Shown here: positions 1 through 10,473 of the stretch, piece after piece
Numbering within the stretch: the stretch's first letter is position 1
Layout: each line of letters starts with the position of its first letter
Assembly (NCBI GenBank): GCA_035274845.1
Contig: DATENU010000020.1
Location: 186,001 to 250,000 of the forward strand
DNA from: Chthoniobacterales bacterium
GTDB lineage: Bacteria; Verrucomicrobiota; Verrucomicrobiia; Chthoniobacterales; UBA10450
Length of the DNA stretch: 64,000 bases
Reading direction: 5' to 3'
Notes under the pieces: generated by a model
Seen by the model: only the letters and a program-made list of their open reading frames with translations
The model's database searches: none
What the model was told of the DNA's origin: nothing
Translations under genes and position numbers: made by a program

Positions 1-521
1 TTTTGCAGGAGTTTCAAGTTGGCGCGGACGGCCGGATCGCGACCCTGGTAAATCATCAGGGCAGCCGGCGTGAAATTGTCGAACCCGGTCGGCATCGGAA
101 GTTCACGGCCTGCCCGATCCACCAGGGTGGCGTCCACCGCCGCGCCGCGAGTGTGCATCGAGCCAATGCCCTCGTTCGGGTCGGCGACAAACGACCGGTT
201 ATGGGTCGCCTTCCAGAGTTCGGTCTGGATCGACTCCGGCCGGTAGGCGTCCCAGATCTTGAGGCCGAATCCCTTTGCCTGCAGATATTTTTGCACAACC
301 ACGAGACGTTGGGCAACGCCCGACCGGACCAGGGCCGGCGTTCCAGGAGGATAAAGCGGCCGGCGAGCGACATTGTTTGCGGTCGCGTAGTGCAGATCGA
401 TCGCGATGGAGCGATCGACCTGATGAATGTCAACGAACTCGCTCTCATCCGCCGGCGGAGCCTGGCCGTTTCCCAGGAAGGACCACCACGCAGCCAGCAC
501 CAACATTCCGAGCGTGATCAT
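1..521 (-). CDS. D-alanyl-D-alanine dipeptidase (VanX/DdpX family), 3' end cut by window edge
   Basis: Zinc dipeptidase of the peptidase M15D (VanX) type, which splits D-Ala-D-Ala and so recycles or depletes a peptidoglycan precursor. The reading frame is open from ATG at 521 to the left edge (about 173 codons). The first 20 residues are hydrophobic and resemble a signal peptide, suggesting export. The family signature SMHTRGAAVD is at residues 121-130, giving zinc ligands H123 and D130. The DAYRPESIQ block near R94 matches the VanX substrate-binding arginine region. The expected distal ExxH with the third ligand would lie beyond the window. It is 21 bp downstream of the next gene on the same strand, so the two may be co-transcribed. 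Family call is firm; vancomycin resistance is not implied. Confidence 0.88.
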   Translation of the reverse strand, partial: MITLGMLVLAAWWSFLGNGQAPPADESEFVDIHQVDRSIAIDLHYATANNVARRPLYPPGTPALVRSGVAQRLVVVQKYLQAKGFGLKIWDAYRPESIQTELWKATHNRSFVADPNEGIGSMHTRGAAVDATLVDRAGRELPMPTGFDNFTPAALMIYQGRDPAVRANLKLLQ

Positions 522-542
522 GGCAGCGTCTGCGAAGCGGCC

Positions 543-2414
543 TCAGTTTCCCGCCATCGAGGGGACGGAATTGGTCCTGGCGAAGCGCTGCAGAATCAGG
601 CGCGCGCTGTTCTCCGGAACATCGAAACGCATCTGGACATCGGTCCCCTGCACATCCACTTCCGGCGGTTGCACGTAAAAGAGCTGATCGGAATCCTGGA
701 GACGAAGAAAACGCTGCGGCTCATTTCGGATTCGGGCGGCCAATTCAGTCGCCGCCTGCGCCGATTTTGCTTTTAGAATCAGGCGCGCCTTCACCGGGTT
801 CTGCAGCGTCATGGAGAGGCCGAGAAGATCGACCCCCGCCAGCATCTCATCCTGGAAAACGAGCGGGAACATCTTCGACAGCTTTGTCGGTTCGTTCGAG
901 ACGAGACGAAGCGCATTGCCTTCCTTCAACGACTGAAAGCGGTCGAAGAGGGGACCAGTGATTTTCAAGTCGGGATCGATTCCCAAACGGACCCGGGCCA
1001 GCGACGCCACTTCGCGTTCGGTTCCCACCGCCAGCGTTTTCGGTCCCACGCGGGCCAGGGCAAAATCCGGATGCAACCACATCGGTAGCCCGGTGATCGT
1101 GCGACGCTCGAACGATTTGTCCTTCTCGATGGAACTAATGACGCGGGAAACATCGCCGCGAGCCTCGACCAAGACATATTCACGCGTCGATCCGTTGTCG
1201 CTCGTGGACATGGCTCGCGTGACCCGGACGGCATCGCGCGGCAGGTTCAGGACCGGGGTGCGCTGGGCGTCGGCCAGGAGACCAGCCCAGACACTTTGCC
1301 ATTCCGTGCTCTGGTCTTTGCGCCAGCGTCTCGGCAAATCGTCCCGTTCGAGTTGTTCGAGGTTCACGGACAAAATCGCTTCCGTTCCTAGAGGAAGCCA
1401 TTCGCGCTTCTGCGGTGATTGGAAGACAAGGACGAGAATGATGGCGACCAGCACCACCACGGACAGGCCGGCGAAATAAAATTTCCGCAGCTCCTGTTTG
1501 TCGATCTGGCTGGAAAGAACCGCGAGCTCCGCGGTGTGCTGAGAATGACGATCGACCGCCGCGCGGTGCTTTTGCACTTCCGCCAGCAAATGGGGCGCGT
1601 TGGGCGGCGCGATTCCCTGCGAAGCAAGATGCCGCCCGATGTTCAGGTAGGCGGGATTTTTCTTCTCCTCGACGGTTTCATGAAGACCGCGCGCCTCTTT
1701 CAACGCATCCTGCTGGGCGCGGCTGCTTTCATTCAGGACCCGGTCTCGCGCTTCAAATTCCTCGCGCACCCGCGCGATGTTTTTGTCCATCGCCGCCAAC
1801 GCCCCGTCCTGCTCGGCCAGTTTTTCCCGGGCGATCCGGCAGGCTTCCGCGCTTCCCATCCGCGCGCGGGTAACTTCCGCCTTTTCTTCGGGCAACCGGA
1901 CCCGGCGCGCGCTGATCGAGGCCATTTGCGCGTCGAGGTCGTCGGGAGGAGGCGTCTGGGCCTGTAATTCGGCCAGCTTTTTCAACAGGTCCCGGTCCGC
2001 CGCATCGTTCTCCTGAAGTCGCCGTTCCACCCCCTGCAATTCGCGATCGCAAAGGTCCGCCGCGGACTTCGCCGAATTCCGCTTCTCGAGGACCGGTTTT
2101 TTTTCCTCCTCCAGTTTGGCCAGGGCCTGGTTTTGCTCTTTCGCGTTGTGTTCCCGCTGCAATTCAATCTGGCGGATGCCTTCCTCGATCCGTGCAATCC
2201 GGAGCGCGACTTCCTTCTGCTCCTGCTCGAGTTTCTTGAGCGCCACGATCTCACTCCGGACTTCCGGGAAATTCACCGCCTGCGAACAGCCTTCCCGGCC
2301 CAGGTTGATTTCGCTTTTTTGGAGCAGGCGCTTTTCGTGGCGCAACGCCATCCGCGTCTTCTGCCGGCGGATCTTCAACCCGATCTCCCGGAGGCCTGTT
2401 CGAATGAAACTCAC
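543..2414 (-). CDS. Coiled-coil membrane protein of unknown function
   Basis: 623 aa from a GTG start; an in-frame ATG at residue 22 is an alternative. I recognise no family. Residues of about 20-260 are Glu/Lys/Arg/Ala-rich heptad sequence, predicted as long coiled coil. One transmembrane segment follows at about 311-333 (the stretch FAGLSVVVLVAIILVLVFQ). The remaining 290 residues form a globular C-terminal domain. The plausible topology is a cytoplasmic coiled coil with an exported C-terminal domain. It precedes the dipeptidase by 21 bp. The pairing suggests an envelope role, but that is inference from position only. Confidence 0.7.
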   Translation of the reverse strand: MSFIRTGLREIGLKIRRQKTRMALRHEKRLLQKSEINLGREGCSQAVNFPEVRSEIVALKKLEQEQKEVALRIARIEEGIRQIELQREHNAKEQNQALAKLEEEKKPVLEKRNSAKSAADLCDRELQGVERRLQENDAADRDLLKKLAELQAQTPPPDDLDAQMASISARRVRLPEEKAEVTRARMGSAEACRIAREKLAEQDGALAAMDKNIARVREEFEARDRVLNESSRAQQDALKEARGLHETVEEKKNPAYLNIGRHLASQGIAPPNAPHLLAEVQKHRAAVDRHSQHTAELAVLSSQIDKQELRKFYFAGLSVVVLVAIILVLVFQSPQKREWLPLGTEAILSVNLEQLERDDLPRRWRKDQSTEWQSVWAGLLADAQRTPVLNLPRDAVRVTRAMSTSDNGSTREYVLVEARGDVSRVISSIEKDKSFERRTITGLPMWLHPDFALARVGPKTLAVGTEREVASLARVRLGIDPDLKITGPLFDRFQSLKEGNALRLVSNEPTKLSKMFPLVFQDEMLAGVDLLGLSMTLQNPVKARLILKAKSAQAATELAARIRNEPQRFLRLQDSDQLFYVQPPEVDVQGTDVQMRFDVPENSARLILQRFARTNSVPSMAGN

Positions 2415-2465
2415 GGGGTAACGCTAATCGAACTCAGCTTTTGACAAAGGTTTTCCTTGGCCTCG

Positions 2466-4415
<1,950 letters not shown>

Positions 4416-4518
4416 TTGCCTCAAGAGGCTAGCGATCCTGATGGTTCCCTCAATTCAAAGTTACGCGACCATCGAATCGGAGAGATCGGCGCACCAAACA
4501 GAGGAGTATTTCGCTCTC

Positions 4519-4739
4519 CGTCGCCCCTCCGGGGCTTGTCGCGATTTTCACGTATCCCCCGGAGTTCCGCTTCGCTTCACTCCGGGCTTTACTCCGTCGT
4601 CCCTTCGGGACTGGCAGAGAGCGAGCGTCACGGCAATGAACAGTAGCGCCGAAGGCGCGTCGGAATAGAGCCCGGAGTGAAGCGAAGCGGAACTCCGGGG
4701 GTTTAGGGATAATCGGAACGAACCCCGGAGGGGTGACGG
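4519..4739. repeat. Large inverted repeat (hairpin element), copy 1
   Basis: The 389 bp between acs and the dodecin gene contains no gene. It holds an imperfect inverted repeat with arms at about 4519-4611 and 4646-4739. The core arms, 4556-4587 and 4670-4701, are perfect 32-nt reverse complements containing CCGCTTCGCTTCACTCC. The outer arms carry smaller hairpins (CCCTCCGGGG, GCGCCGAAGGCGC). A related element lies at 5521-5747 with the two arm types in opposite order. This is consistent with a non-coding, REP/MITE-like mobile repeat. Confidence 0.85.
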
Positions 4740-4813
4740 ACGCGACCCGTAATAAGGGTCGAGTCGCCTACAATTGATTTGTGTTGGTCAGCTCCGCGCC
4801 CAAGAGTGCTTTC

Positions 4814-5023
4814 ATGAGCGATCACGTTTACAAAAAGATTGAGCTCGTCGGTTCGTCACCGGCCAGCATCGAAGAAGCGGTGGCGAATGCCCTGAGCCGA
4901 GCCCAAAAAACCATTCGCAACATGCGCTGGTTTGAGGTCACCGAAATGCGCGGGCAAATCGAGGACGGCAAGGTCAATCATTGGCAGGTGACCGTTAAAG
5001 TCGGGTTCACCTTGGATAAATAA
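4814..5023 (+). CDS. Dodecin family flavin-binding protein
   Basis: 69-residue protein, the normal size for dodecin, which forms hollow dodecamers that bind riboflavin, FMN or related flavins and buffer free flavin. The pattern [20 protein letters not shown], then AVANALSRA, then [10 protein letters not shown] and a final VTVKVGFTL strand follows the dodecin beta-alpha-beta-beta fold; W48 (in MRWFEV) is the flavin-stacking position. ATG at 4814 fits the family N terminus. An upstream in-frame start at 4781 would add eleven non-conserved residues. It is monocistronic. Confidence 0.92.
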   Translation: MSDHVYKKIELVGSSPASIEEAVANALSRAQKTIRNMRWFEVTEMRGQIEDGKVNHWQVTVKVGFTLDK

Positions 5024-5035
5024 GATTGGGGGCAG

Positions 5036-5113
5036 GTGACAGGTGACGTGTGACTCGGCAGTGACGAGTTAGCCTGTCTTCATCACGTCACTAGTCACTC
5101 GTCACTCGTCACT
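5036..5113. repeat. GTGACGA-type micro-repeat cluster
   Basis: Spacer between dodecin and the DUF883-like gene, made of diverged direct and inverted copies of GTGAC/GTCACTC (for example CACTAGTCACTCGTCACTCG). The same family recurs at about 35772-35795, 37081-37110, 37176-37202 and 37244-37262. It runs into the last codons of the next gene. Confidence 0.7.
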
Positions 5114-5396
5114 ATCCCTCGTCGCTCTGGGTAGCCTGGTAAAGCTTCGTGGCTCCGTAGGCCAGGATCGCCGGCTTAAAGGCAATCATCGCTAACCGCA
5201 CAAATCCTCCGAGAATTCGGCCAATCGGCAACCGATTGAGGATGAATCCAGCCAGGACCGCGTAAGCGATCGATCGCGTGGGATTCTCCCGAACGTATTC
5301 TTCGGTCTGCCCGAGAATCTGCTCGAACTGATCCTTGGTGTAGCGGAGTCCGCGCTCGGCAACGTCTCCTGAGGTTGCTGAAAACTGTTCGTCCAT
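5112..5396 (-). CDS. DUF883/YqjD-ElaB-like membrane-anchored small protein
   Basis: 94 aa. The N-terminal half is amphipathic and acidic (DQFEQILGQTEEYVRENPTR). It is followed by the ARSIAYAVLAGF-like segment typical of DUF883 proteins (here TRSIAYAVLAGFILNRL) and a second hydrophobic stretch, VRLAMIAFKPAILAYGATKL. E. coli homologues (ElaB, YqjD) are inner-membrane proteins that bind ribosomes in stationary phase; that role is only a possibility here. The last codons overlap a GTGAC micro-repeat. Confidence 0.65.
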   Translation of the reverse strand: MDEQFSATSGDVAERGLRYTKDQFEQILGQTEEYVRENPTRSIAYAVLAGFILNRLPIGRILGGFVRLAMIAFKPAILAYGATKLYQATQSDEG

Positions 5397-5520
5397 GGTA
5401 CTTAACTATCGAATTCCGCCGCGTTGTCGCGTGTTTTAATATCTCTCCTGCTCGTGATCATGATCACGAGTCGTGACGCACCGGACGCGTATAGGCGCCG
5501 CACGGCGGGATCGAGAGTTT

Positions 5521-5747
5521 GAGGCGCCGGAGGCGCGTCGGATTAGAGCCGGGAGTGAAGCGGAGCGAACTCCCGGAACACGTCGCAAAAACCTAAACCC
5601 CGGAGGGGTGACGGAATCGTGCGTTTTGGTTACGTCGCTGTTTCCGTCGGCCCTTGTCAGGGGCTGATCTGGGTTGGGGGAATCGCCACCCGGAGTTCCG
5701 CTTCGCTTCACTCCGGGCTTTATTTCCGACGCCCCGTTGGGGCTGGC
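5521..5747. repeat. Large inverted-repeat element, copy 2
   Basis: The gap 5397-5752 contains no convincing gene. Its right part holds the second copy of the element seen at 4519-4739. One arm is at 5521-5613 (GGCGCCGGAGGCGCG, then GGGAGTGAAGCGGAGCG, then CCCCGGAGGGGTGACGGA). The opposing arm is at about 5688-5747 (CGGAGTTCCGCTTCGCTTC, then GCCCCGTTGGGGC). Short open frames across it on both strands only translate the repeat. Confidence 0.8.
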
Positions 5748-5752
5748 CATAT

Positions 5753-6661
5753 TCACCTCAGCGTCAACCAAACCGTAGCGGCGCCTGCATGCGCCGGAAA
5801 ATCGGGCAGGGGAGGTTCGTGATGAAAATTTCCCGCGCGGCGGGTCGCTTTCAAGCAGAAGCGTCCCATCACTTCGAGCGCGCGCTCCCGGAGCGTCGAG
5901 CAATTGGTCGAAAGCAGGATCTTCGCGTTTCGTTCGGCAACCTCGAGGGCGGCCAGCAGCAGGCGTTCGAAATCCTGCTCCACCTGAAACGCCTTTCCCT
6001 TATGGGAGCGCGAGAAGGTCGGCGGATCGAGAATGATGACGTCGAACTTCTCGCCTTTTCGCGCCAAACGCGGCAGGACCGCCATGACGTCATCCGCCAG
6101 GAAGCGGTGGTCGTTCGTCGGCAGAGAATTCAGCGCGAAATTCTCCCGGCCGCGCGCGAGAGATTTCTTGGATAAATCGACGCTTATCGTTTTTGCCCCG
6201 ACCGTCGCCGCCGCGACCGAGAACGAACAAGTGTAGGCAAAGCAATTGAGCAGCGAGCTCGGCGCCAGCTCCCGCACAAAGCGGCGGTTCTCCCGTTGAT
6301 CGATAAAGAGGCCCACCGAATACCCCGCGCCGAAATCGATCGCGTAGCTCAGGGTTCTTTCCATGGCCGTGCTTTGGAGGTTCGCGCCCGGATCGCCCAG
6401 GATGAGGGTCGGCGCTTCCCGGTCCGCGTTTTTCTTCGGGAGAAACCGGGCAAAAACCCGGCGAAAACCAAAGTCGACGTTGAGCGCCCAGAGACAGAGT
6501 TCGGTCTTGAGCCGCTCGAGGGCCGCCTCGGTTTTGTACGAGATAAGGACATCGACGCCAAATCGTTCCACCCATCCATCGGGGTAGGTGCAAAGCCGGA
6601 TCGCGTCGGTCTGCTGCGAGATGAAATCCCGGTGGAGATCAGGGTCGATCCATTCGGACAT
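5753..6661 (-). CDS. Class I SAM-dependent rRNA methyltransferase, RlmI/RlmK-type catalytic domain
   Basis: 302 aa. A SAM-binding segment of the RlmI family is visible (SLLNCFAYTCSFSVAAA, near residues 138-155), then VDLSKKSLARGRENF. The catalytic ILDPPTFSRS motif lies near 207-216. The usual N-terminal PUA domain of RlmI (about 80 aa) is missing, so the rRNA position cannot be assigned. ATG at 6661 (MSEWIDPDL) is preferred to the GTG two codons upstream. It is divergent from thrB across a 136 bp gap that should hold both promoters. Confidence 0.85.
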   Translation of the reverse strand: MSEWIDPDLHRDFISQQTDAIRLCTYPDGWVERFGVDVLISYKTEAALERLKTELCLWALNVDFGFRRVFARFLPKKNADREAPTLILGDPGANLQSTAMERTLSYAIDFGAGYSVGLFIDQRENRRFVRELAPSSLLNCFAYTCSFSVAAATVGAKTISVDLSKKSLARGRENFALNSLPTNDHRFLADDVMAVLPRLARKGEKFDVIILDPPTFSRSHKGKAFQVEQDFERLLLAALEVAERNAKILLSTNCSTLRERALEVMGRFCLKATRRAGNFHHEPPLPDFPAHAGAATVWLTLR

Positions 6662-6797
6662 TTTCACGGTAAAGGAGCGGACAGAGACAATCTCAATACG
6701 TGATTCGCTTGTCAGGGCGCTTTTGCGTCCGTCTCTTGCCCGTCAGGCGCGGGAGGTTACAATGGCATCGCGCTTTGCCCTTTGGATCGCCTTAATC

Positions 6798-7688
6798 ATG
6801 CAACAGGTCACCGTCCGCGTCCCGGCGAGCACATCCAACCTCGGACCCGGCTTCGACTGCCTGGGTATCGCCCTCCGCCTTTACAATAACGTGACCGTCT
6901 CGCGCGACGAGGGCGGGCCGCCTCAAGCGATCGTGGGGTCCGCCGCGAGTTCGTTTTTTAAGCGGGCCGGAACGAGGCCGTTCCCGTTCTCCTGTTCGAT
7001 TGCCGGCGAAATCCCGCAGTCCCGGGGCTTGGGGAGCAGCGCGGCGGTTCGCATCGGAGTCCTCCTCGGCTTGAACGAGCTCGCGAATCGACCTCTCGAG
7101 CGTCGTGATCTTTTTGAGCTCTGCGCCGGGCTCGAAGGTCACCCCGACAACGCCGCGCCCGCCTGCTACGGAGGTTTCAATGTCGTGCGTCGCCTTGAAC
7201 GCCAGATGTTTACCGTCTCTGCCCAGCTCCATTTCGTCCTCCTCGTCCCCAATTTCGAGATCGCCACGGCCGACGCCCGGCGCCTCCTGCCTGCGCGGAT
7301 CGAACTTCTGCATGCCGTCGAGAATGCGCGCAACGCCTGCGCCATTACCGCCGCTTTCGCCTCCCGCGATTACCATTCACTTCGGGGCGCGTTCGCCGAC
7401 CATCTCCACCAGCCGTTCCGAAAAACGCTGATCCCGTTCCTCGATGTTGTCATTGGCGCCGCAGAATCCGCCGGCGCGCTTGGCGCCTTTCTCAGCGGCT
7501 CCGGTTCCACCATCTGCGCCATCACCCTTCGTTCGCCTGAAAAAATCGCCCATGAGATGAAAGCCGCCGCCAATTCCCGCGGAGCCCAAACCATCCTCAC
7601 CACCGCCGACAACCGCGGCGCCCGCGTCCTCAAAAATCGAAATTCGAAAATCGAAATTCGAAAATCTTCCAATGGGCCAGCGCGCTGA
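6798..7688 (+). CDS. thrB: Homoserine kinase
   Basis: GHMP kinase that phosphorylates homoserine for threonine synthesis. Motif 1 PASTSNLGPGFDCLG is at residues 9-23, the ATP-binding GLGSSAA loop at 77-83, and motif 3 AFLSGSGSTICA at about 230-241. ATG at 6798 aligns with the family start. The C-terminal tail (about residues 279-292) is encoded by two tandem copies of an AAAATCGAAATTCG repeat that also occurs near 14480 and 14530, so the tail is repeat-derived. The stop lies 17 bp inside lpxK, so the two are translationally overlapped. Confidence 0.95.
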   Translation: MQQVTVRVPASTSNLGPGFDCLGIALRLYNNVTVSRDEGGPPQAIVGSAASSFFKRAGTRPFPFSCSIAGEIPQSRGLGSSAAVRIGVLLGLNELANRPLERRDLFELCAGLEGHPDNAAPACYGGFNVVRRLERQMFTVSAQLHFVLLVPNFEIATADARRLLPARIELLHAVENARNACAITAAFASRDYHSLRGAFADHLHQPFRKTLIPFLDVVIGAAESAGALGAFLSGSGSTICAITLRSPEKIAHEMKAAANSRGAQTILTTADNRGARVLKNRNSKIEIRKSSNGPAR

Positions 7689-8862
7689 AAATCTCGAGCA
7701 GTTTGCCATCGACGTTATCCTGGAGCGTCGCCACGGCGTGCGGGCCGCGCTCCTCCGGGCGCTGCTTTACTTCCTCTCCTTTATTTATGAGCGGATCGTC
7801 CAGATGCGCCTGTTTCTTTATCGGCGGCGGATCCTGCGGGAACACACTCTCGGGTGCCTGGTCATCAGCATCGGGAACCTGACGGTGGGAGGGACCGGCA
7901 AGACTCCGATCGTCGAAAAATTTGCCCGTGCCCTGCGGGCCGGCGGGCGGCGGGTCGCAATCTTAAGCCGCGGTTACAAGAGTGTGCCGCGGCGCGCCCC
8001 GCGAAAATGGTGGCAGCGGTTGCGCCGAAGAGAGCCGTTGCCGCCGCGAATTGTTTCGGATGGAAAGGCGCTCCTGCTCGACTCGCTGACCGCGGGTGAC
8101 GAGCCCTACATGCTGGCGAAAAATCTCAAGGATGTCGTCGTCCTGGTGGACAAGGATCGCGTGAAGAGCGGGCTGTTTGCTATCAAGGAACTCAAGGCGG
8201 ACACGCTTCTTCTCGATGATGGCCTCCAATATCTCCACCTGAAACATCGCCTCGACATCGTCCTCATCGATCGCCAGGCGCCTTTTGGAAACGAGCATCT
8301 ACTCCCGCGGGGCACGCTCCGGGAGCCGCCCCGCAATTTGCGGCGGGCGAGTTACATATTTATCACCAAGAGCACCGGCGAGCCTAACGACGAGTTGATC
8401 AAACGGATCCGGCGTTACAATCGCACCGCCGAAATCATCGAATGCGCCCACCAGCCGCTCCATCTCCAGGACGTCCTGACCGGCGAACAGATCCCGCTCG
8501 AGCGTCTCCGGAACACGTATATCGGGTCGATTTGCGGTATCGCCGCGCCCGAGAGCTTCGAAGAAGGGCTGCGCAAACTCGGGGCGCGCCTTGAACTTTC
8601 GAAGCGCTACACTGACCACCATCGTTACACCGATGCGGAGTTGAACAGCTTCATTAACCGCTGCGTCCGCCGCGATCTCGAAATGATCGTGACCACCGAG
8701 AAAGACGCGGTCCGTTTCCCGCGCCTCGGGAAGGTGGACGTGCCAATTTATTTTCTGCGCGTCGAGATCGAAATCCTGAGCGGCCACGAAAGCTGGGAGC
8801 ATTGCGTCGCCCGGATCTGCCGGCCCCAGCCGATGCTCTCGCCCGAGCGCTTCTTCGCGTGA
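7672..8862 (+). CDS. lpxK: Tetraacyldisaccharide 4'-kinase
   Basis: Inner-membrane kinase that phosphorylates the 4' position of the lipid A precursor; it marks this as an LPS-making Gram-negative. A membrane helix lies at about 27-42 and the family P-loop [14 protein letters not shown] at 68-81. [22 protein letters not shown] near 180-202 is the conserved catalytic region. At 396 aa it is longer than typical (about 330); a basic insert around residues 103-125 ([15 protein letters not shown]) accounts for part of this. It overlaps thrB by 17 bp. The gene is followed by a GTAGC hairpin. Confidence 0.94.
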   Translation: MGQRAENLEQFAIDVILERRHGVRAALLRALLYFLSFIYERIVQMRLFLYRRRILREHTLGCLVISIGNLTVGGTGKTPIVEKFARALRAGGRRVAILSRGYKSVPRRAPRKWWQRLRRREPLPPRIVSDGKALLLDSLTAGDEPYMLAKNLKDVVVLVDKDRVKSGLFAIKELKADTLLLDDGLQYLHLKHRLDIVLIDRQAPFGNEHLLPRGTLREPPRNLRRASYIFITKSTGEPNDELIKRIRRYNRTAEIIECAHQPLHLQDVLTGEQIPLERLRNTYIGSICGIAAPESFEEGLRKLGARLELSKRYTDHHRYTDAELNSFINRCVRRDLEMIVTTEKDAVRFPRLGKVDVPIYFLRVEIEILSGHESWEHCVARICRPQPMLSPERFFA

Positions 8863-8863
8863 G

Positions 8864-8942
8864 GTAGCAACGGCGCTCTGTCGCCGTAAACACGCTGCAG
8901 CTAATCAACACCACTGGACGAAGACACGGTGCCGTCGCTACA
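8864..8942. repeat. GTAGC...CTACA hairpin repeat
   Basis: Fills the gap after lpxK. It starts GTAGCAACGGCGCTCTG and ends CACGGTGCCGTCGCTACA, with complementary ends. It belongs to the dispersed TGTAG/CTACA family also seen at 19855-19928, 23754-23833, 24725-24786, 43356-43409, 47089-47249 and elsewhere. Confidence 0.7.
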
Positions 8943-8950
8943 ATGAGATC

Positions 8951-9331
8951 ATGGAAATCGCGGTCCAGAAACTCACCGCCCTCTTCTTCCTGGTCACCGG
9001 TCTTTCCCACATCCTGCAACCGCGCGTCTGGGTTCAATTCTTCATCATGCTCCGCGAGAAAGGGGAGGTCGGCAGTTTCCTGAACGCCTTTCTTCATTTT
9101 CCGCTGGGCGCCTTCATCGTGGCTTTTCACAACATCTGGCACGGACTCCCCGGCACCATCGTCACCCTCATCGGCTGGGGACTGACCATCAAAGGCACGA
9201 TCTACTTCCTTTTCCCTCGCTGGGGCGTTCGCATGCTGGGGGTCGTTTCGATGGAGCGCTCCTGGCAGTTCGTGGTGGCCGGCATATTCAGTGTGGCCCT
9301 CGCCATCTGGATTTTGCTGGTCCATTGGTAA
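8951..9331 (+). CDS. Small integral membrane protein, function unknown
   Basis: 126 aa with four likely transmembrane segments (about residues 5-22, 44-62, 66-86 and 104-124). I do not recognise a named family. ATG at 8951 follows the hairpin repeat directly. No motif suggests a substrate. Confidence 0.75.
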   Translation: MEIAVQKLTALFFLVTGLSHILQPRVWVQFFIMLREKGEVGSFLNAFLHFPLGAFIVAFHNIWHGLPGTIVTLIGWGLTIKGTIYFLFPRWGVRMLGVVSMERSWQFVVAGIFSVALAIWILLVHW

Positions 9332-9338
9332 CTAACCT

Positions 9339-9420
9339 TGGAGACGGCCTGCCCCCAGGCAGTTGAGCGGAGGCTTGAATCCACGGTCTCCCTCTCCGGC
9401 ACGATGGCGTGCCGGCTCCA
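9339..9420. repeat. TGGAGACGGC hairpin repeat
   Basis: The spacer before the LigD-type gene begins TTGGAGACGGCCTGCC and ends GATGGCGTGCCGGCTCCA, so the ends are roughly inverted. Related sequence is at 22280-22360, and a short form is inside the glycosyltransferase gene at about 15660-15700. Confidence 0.55.
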
Positions 9421-9474
9421 CTACCTCCCCAACAAAGCGCGCGCGGAGTCGCTTCCACGCGATAGATTCAAGAA

Positions 9475-10392
9475 ATGAGCGAAAAAGCAGAGCTGATCGT
9501 CGAGGGCAAAAAGCTTCCGGTCTCGAATCTAAACAAAGTCCTTTACCCGAAGGCCGGATTCACCAAGGGCCAGCTGATCGATTACTACATCCGCGTCGCT
9601 CCGTTCCTTCTCCCGCATTTGAAAGACCGGCCGCTCACCATGAAGCGCTACCCGAATGGCGTCGATCAGCCGTTCTTTTATGAAAAGAATTGCCCCTCGC
9701 ATCGACCGAGCTGGGTGAAAACCGCGAAAGTCTGGAGCGAAGGCAACCAGCGCGACATGCATTATTGCCTCGCCCAGGATTTGCCGACCCTGGTGTGGGC
9801 GGCAAACCTGGCCGACATCGAATTGCACACTTCGCTCGCCCGCAAAAAAGATGTCGCCCGACCGACTATGATGGTGTTCGACCTCGATCCCGGCGCCCCT
9901 GCCGATATTGTCCAGTGCTGTCAGGTCGGGCTTTGGCTCCGCGAATTGCTGGCCGGGATGAAGCTGAAGAGCTGGGCCAAAACCTCCGGGTCGAAAGGGC
10001 TGCAAATTTACGTGCCGCTCAACACCGCCGTCACTTTCGACCAGACGAAAGAGCTTTCCCGCGCGCTCGCGGAACATCTGGAACGCGAACATCCCAAGTT
10101 GGTCGTCTCGAAAATGGCCAAGGCATTGCGGACCGGCAAAATTTTTGTCGACTGGAGCCAGAACGACGAACACAAGACGACCGTGAACGTGTATTCGATG
10201 CGGGCCAAGGAGCAGCCGACGGTTTCCACGCCGGTGAAATGGGAAGAGGTCGAGAATTGCTTGAAGAAAAAGAACGCGAAGCTGCTCGTTTTCCCGTTCG
10301 ACAAGGTTTTGCAGCGCGTGGAGAAAATGGGCGACTTGTTTGAGCCGGTCGAGACGCTCAAGCAAAAGATGCCGAAGAAGGGGAAATTGTAG
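9475..10392 (+). CDS. LigD-type polymerase/primase domain protein (NHEJ PolDom, stand-alone)
   Basis: Archaeo-eukaryotic primase-superfamily polymerase of bacterial non-homologous end joining, which fills and extends DNA ends and can insert ribonucleotides. At 305 aa it equals the PolDom alone. Visible elements are LHTSLARK (about 117-124), the metal-binding pair D136/D138 in VFDLDPG, KTSGSKGLQIYVPL (about 169-182), and the third-acidic region GKIFVDWSQND (about 221-231). No Ku or ATP-dependent NHEJ ligase gene is adjacent, so partners would be elsewhere. It is followed by a strong inverted repeat. Confidence 0.92.
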   Translation: MSEKAELIVEGKKLPVSNLNKVLYPKAGFTKGQLIDYYIRVAPFLLPHLKDRPLTMKRYPNGVDQPFFYEKNCPSHRPSWVKTAKVWSEGNQRDMHYCLAQDLPTLVWAANLADIELHTSLARKKDVARPTMMVFDLDPGAPADIVQCCQVGLWLRELLAGMKLKSWAKTSGSKGLQIYVPLNTAVTFDQTKELSRALAEHLEREHPKLVVSKMAKALRTGKIFVDWSQNDEHKTTVNVYSMRAKEQPTVSTPVKWEEVENCLKKKNAKLLVFPFDKVLQRVEKMGDLFEPVETLKQKMPKKGKL

Positions 10393-10393
10393 C

Positions 10394-10467
10394 CAAGGAG
10401 GGGCGCTTTCCAAACCGCCCTTTTTCTGCGTCGATTCTGTGGGCGATTTGGAAAGCGCCCCTCCTTG
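10394..10467. repeat. Long inverted repeat between the polymerase and transporter genes
   Basis: Arms CAAGGAGGGGCGCTTTCCAA and its exact complement TTGGAAAGCGCCCCTCCTTG are separated by about 30 bp. Transcribed, this would be a very stable stem. It could act as a bidirectional terminator or be another repeat copy; the loop side contains CCCTTTTTCTG. Confidence 0.8.
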
Positions 10468-10473
10468 TAAATC

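Noticed and set aside
3-776. 257-codon + frame at the left edge
   Set aside because: Opposite strand to the VanX-type dipeptidase and the coiled-coil gene, both supported by motifs or structure; not protein-like.
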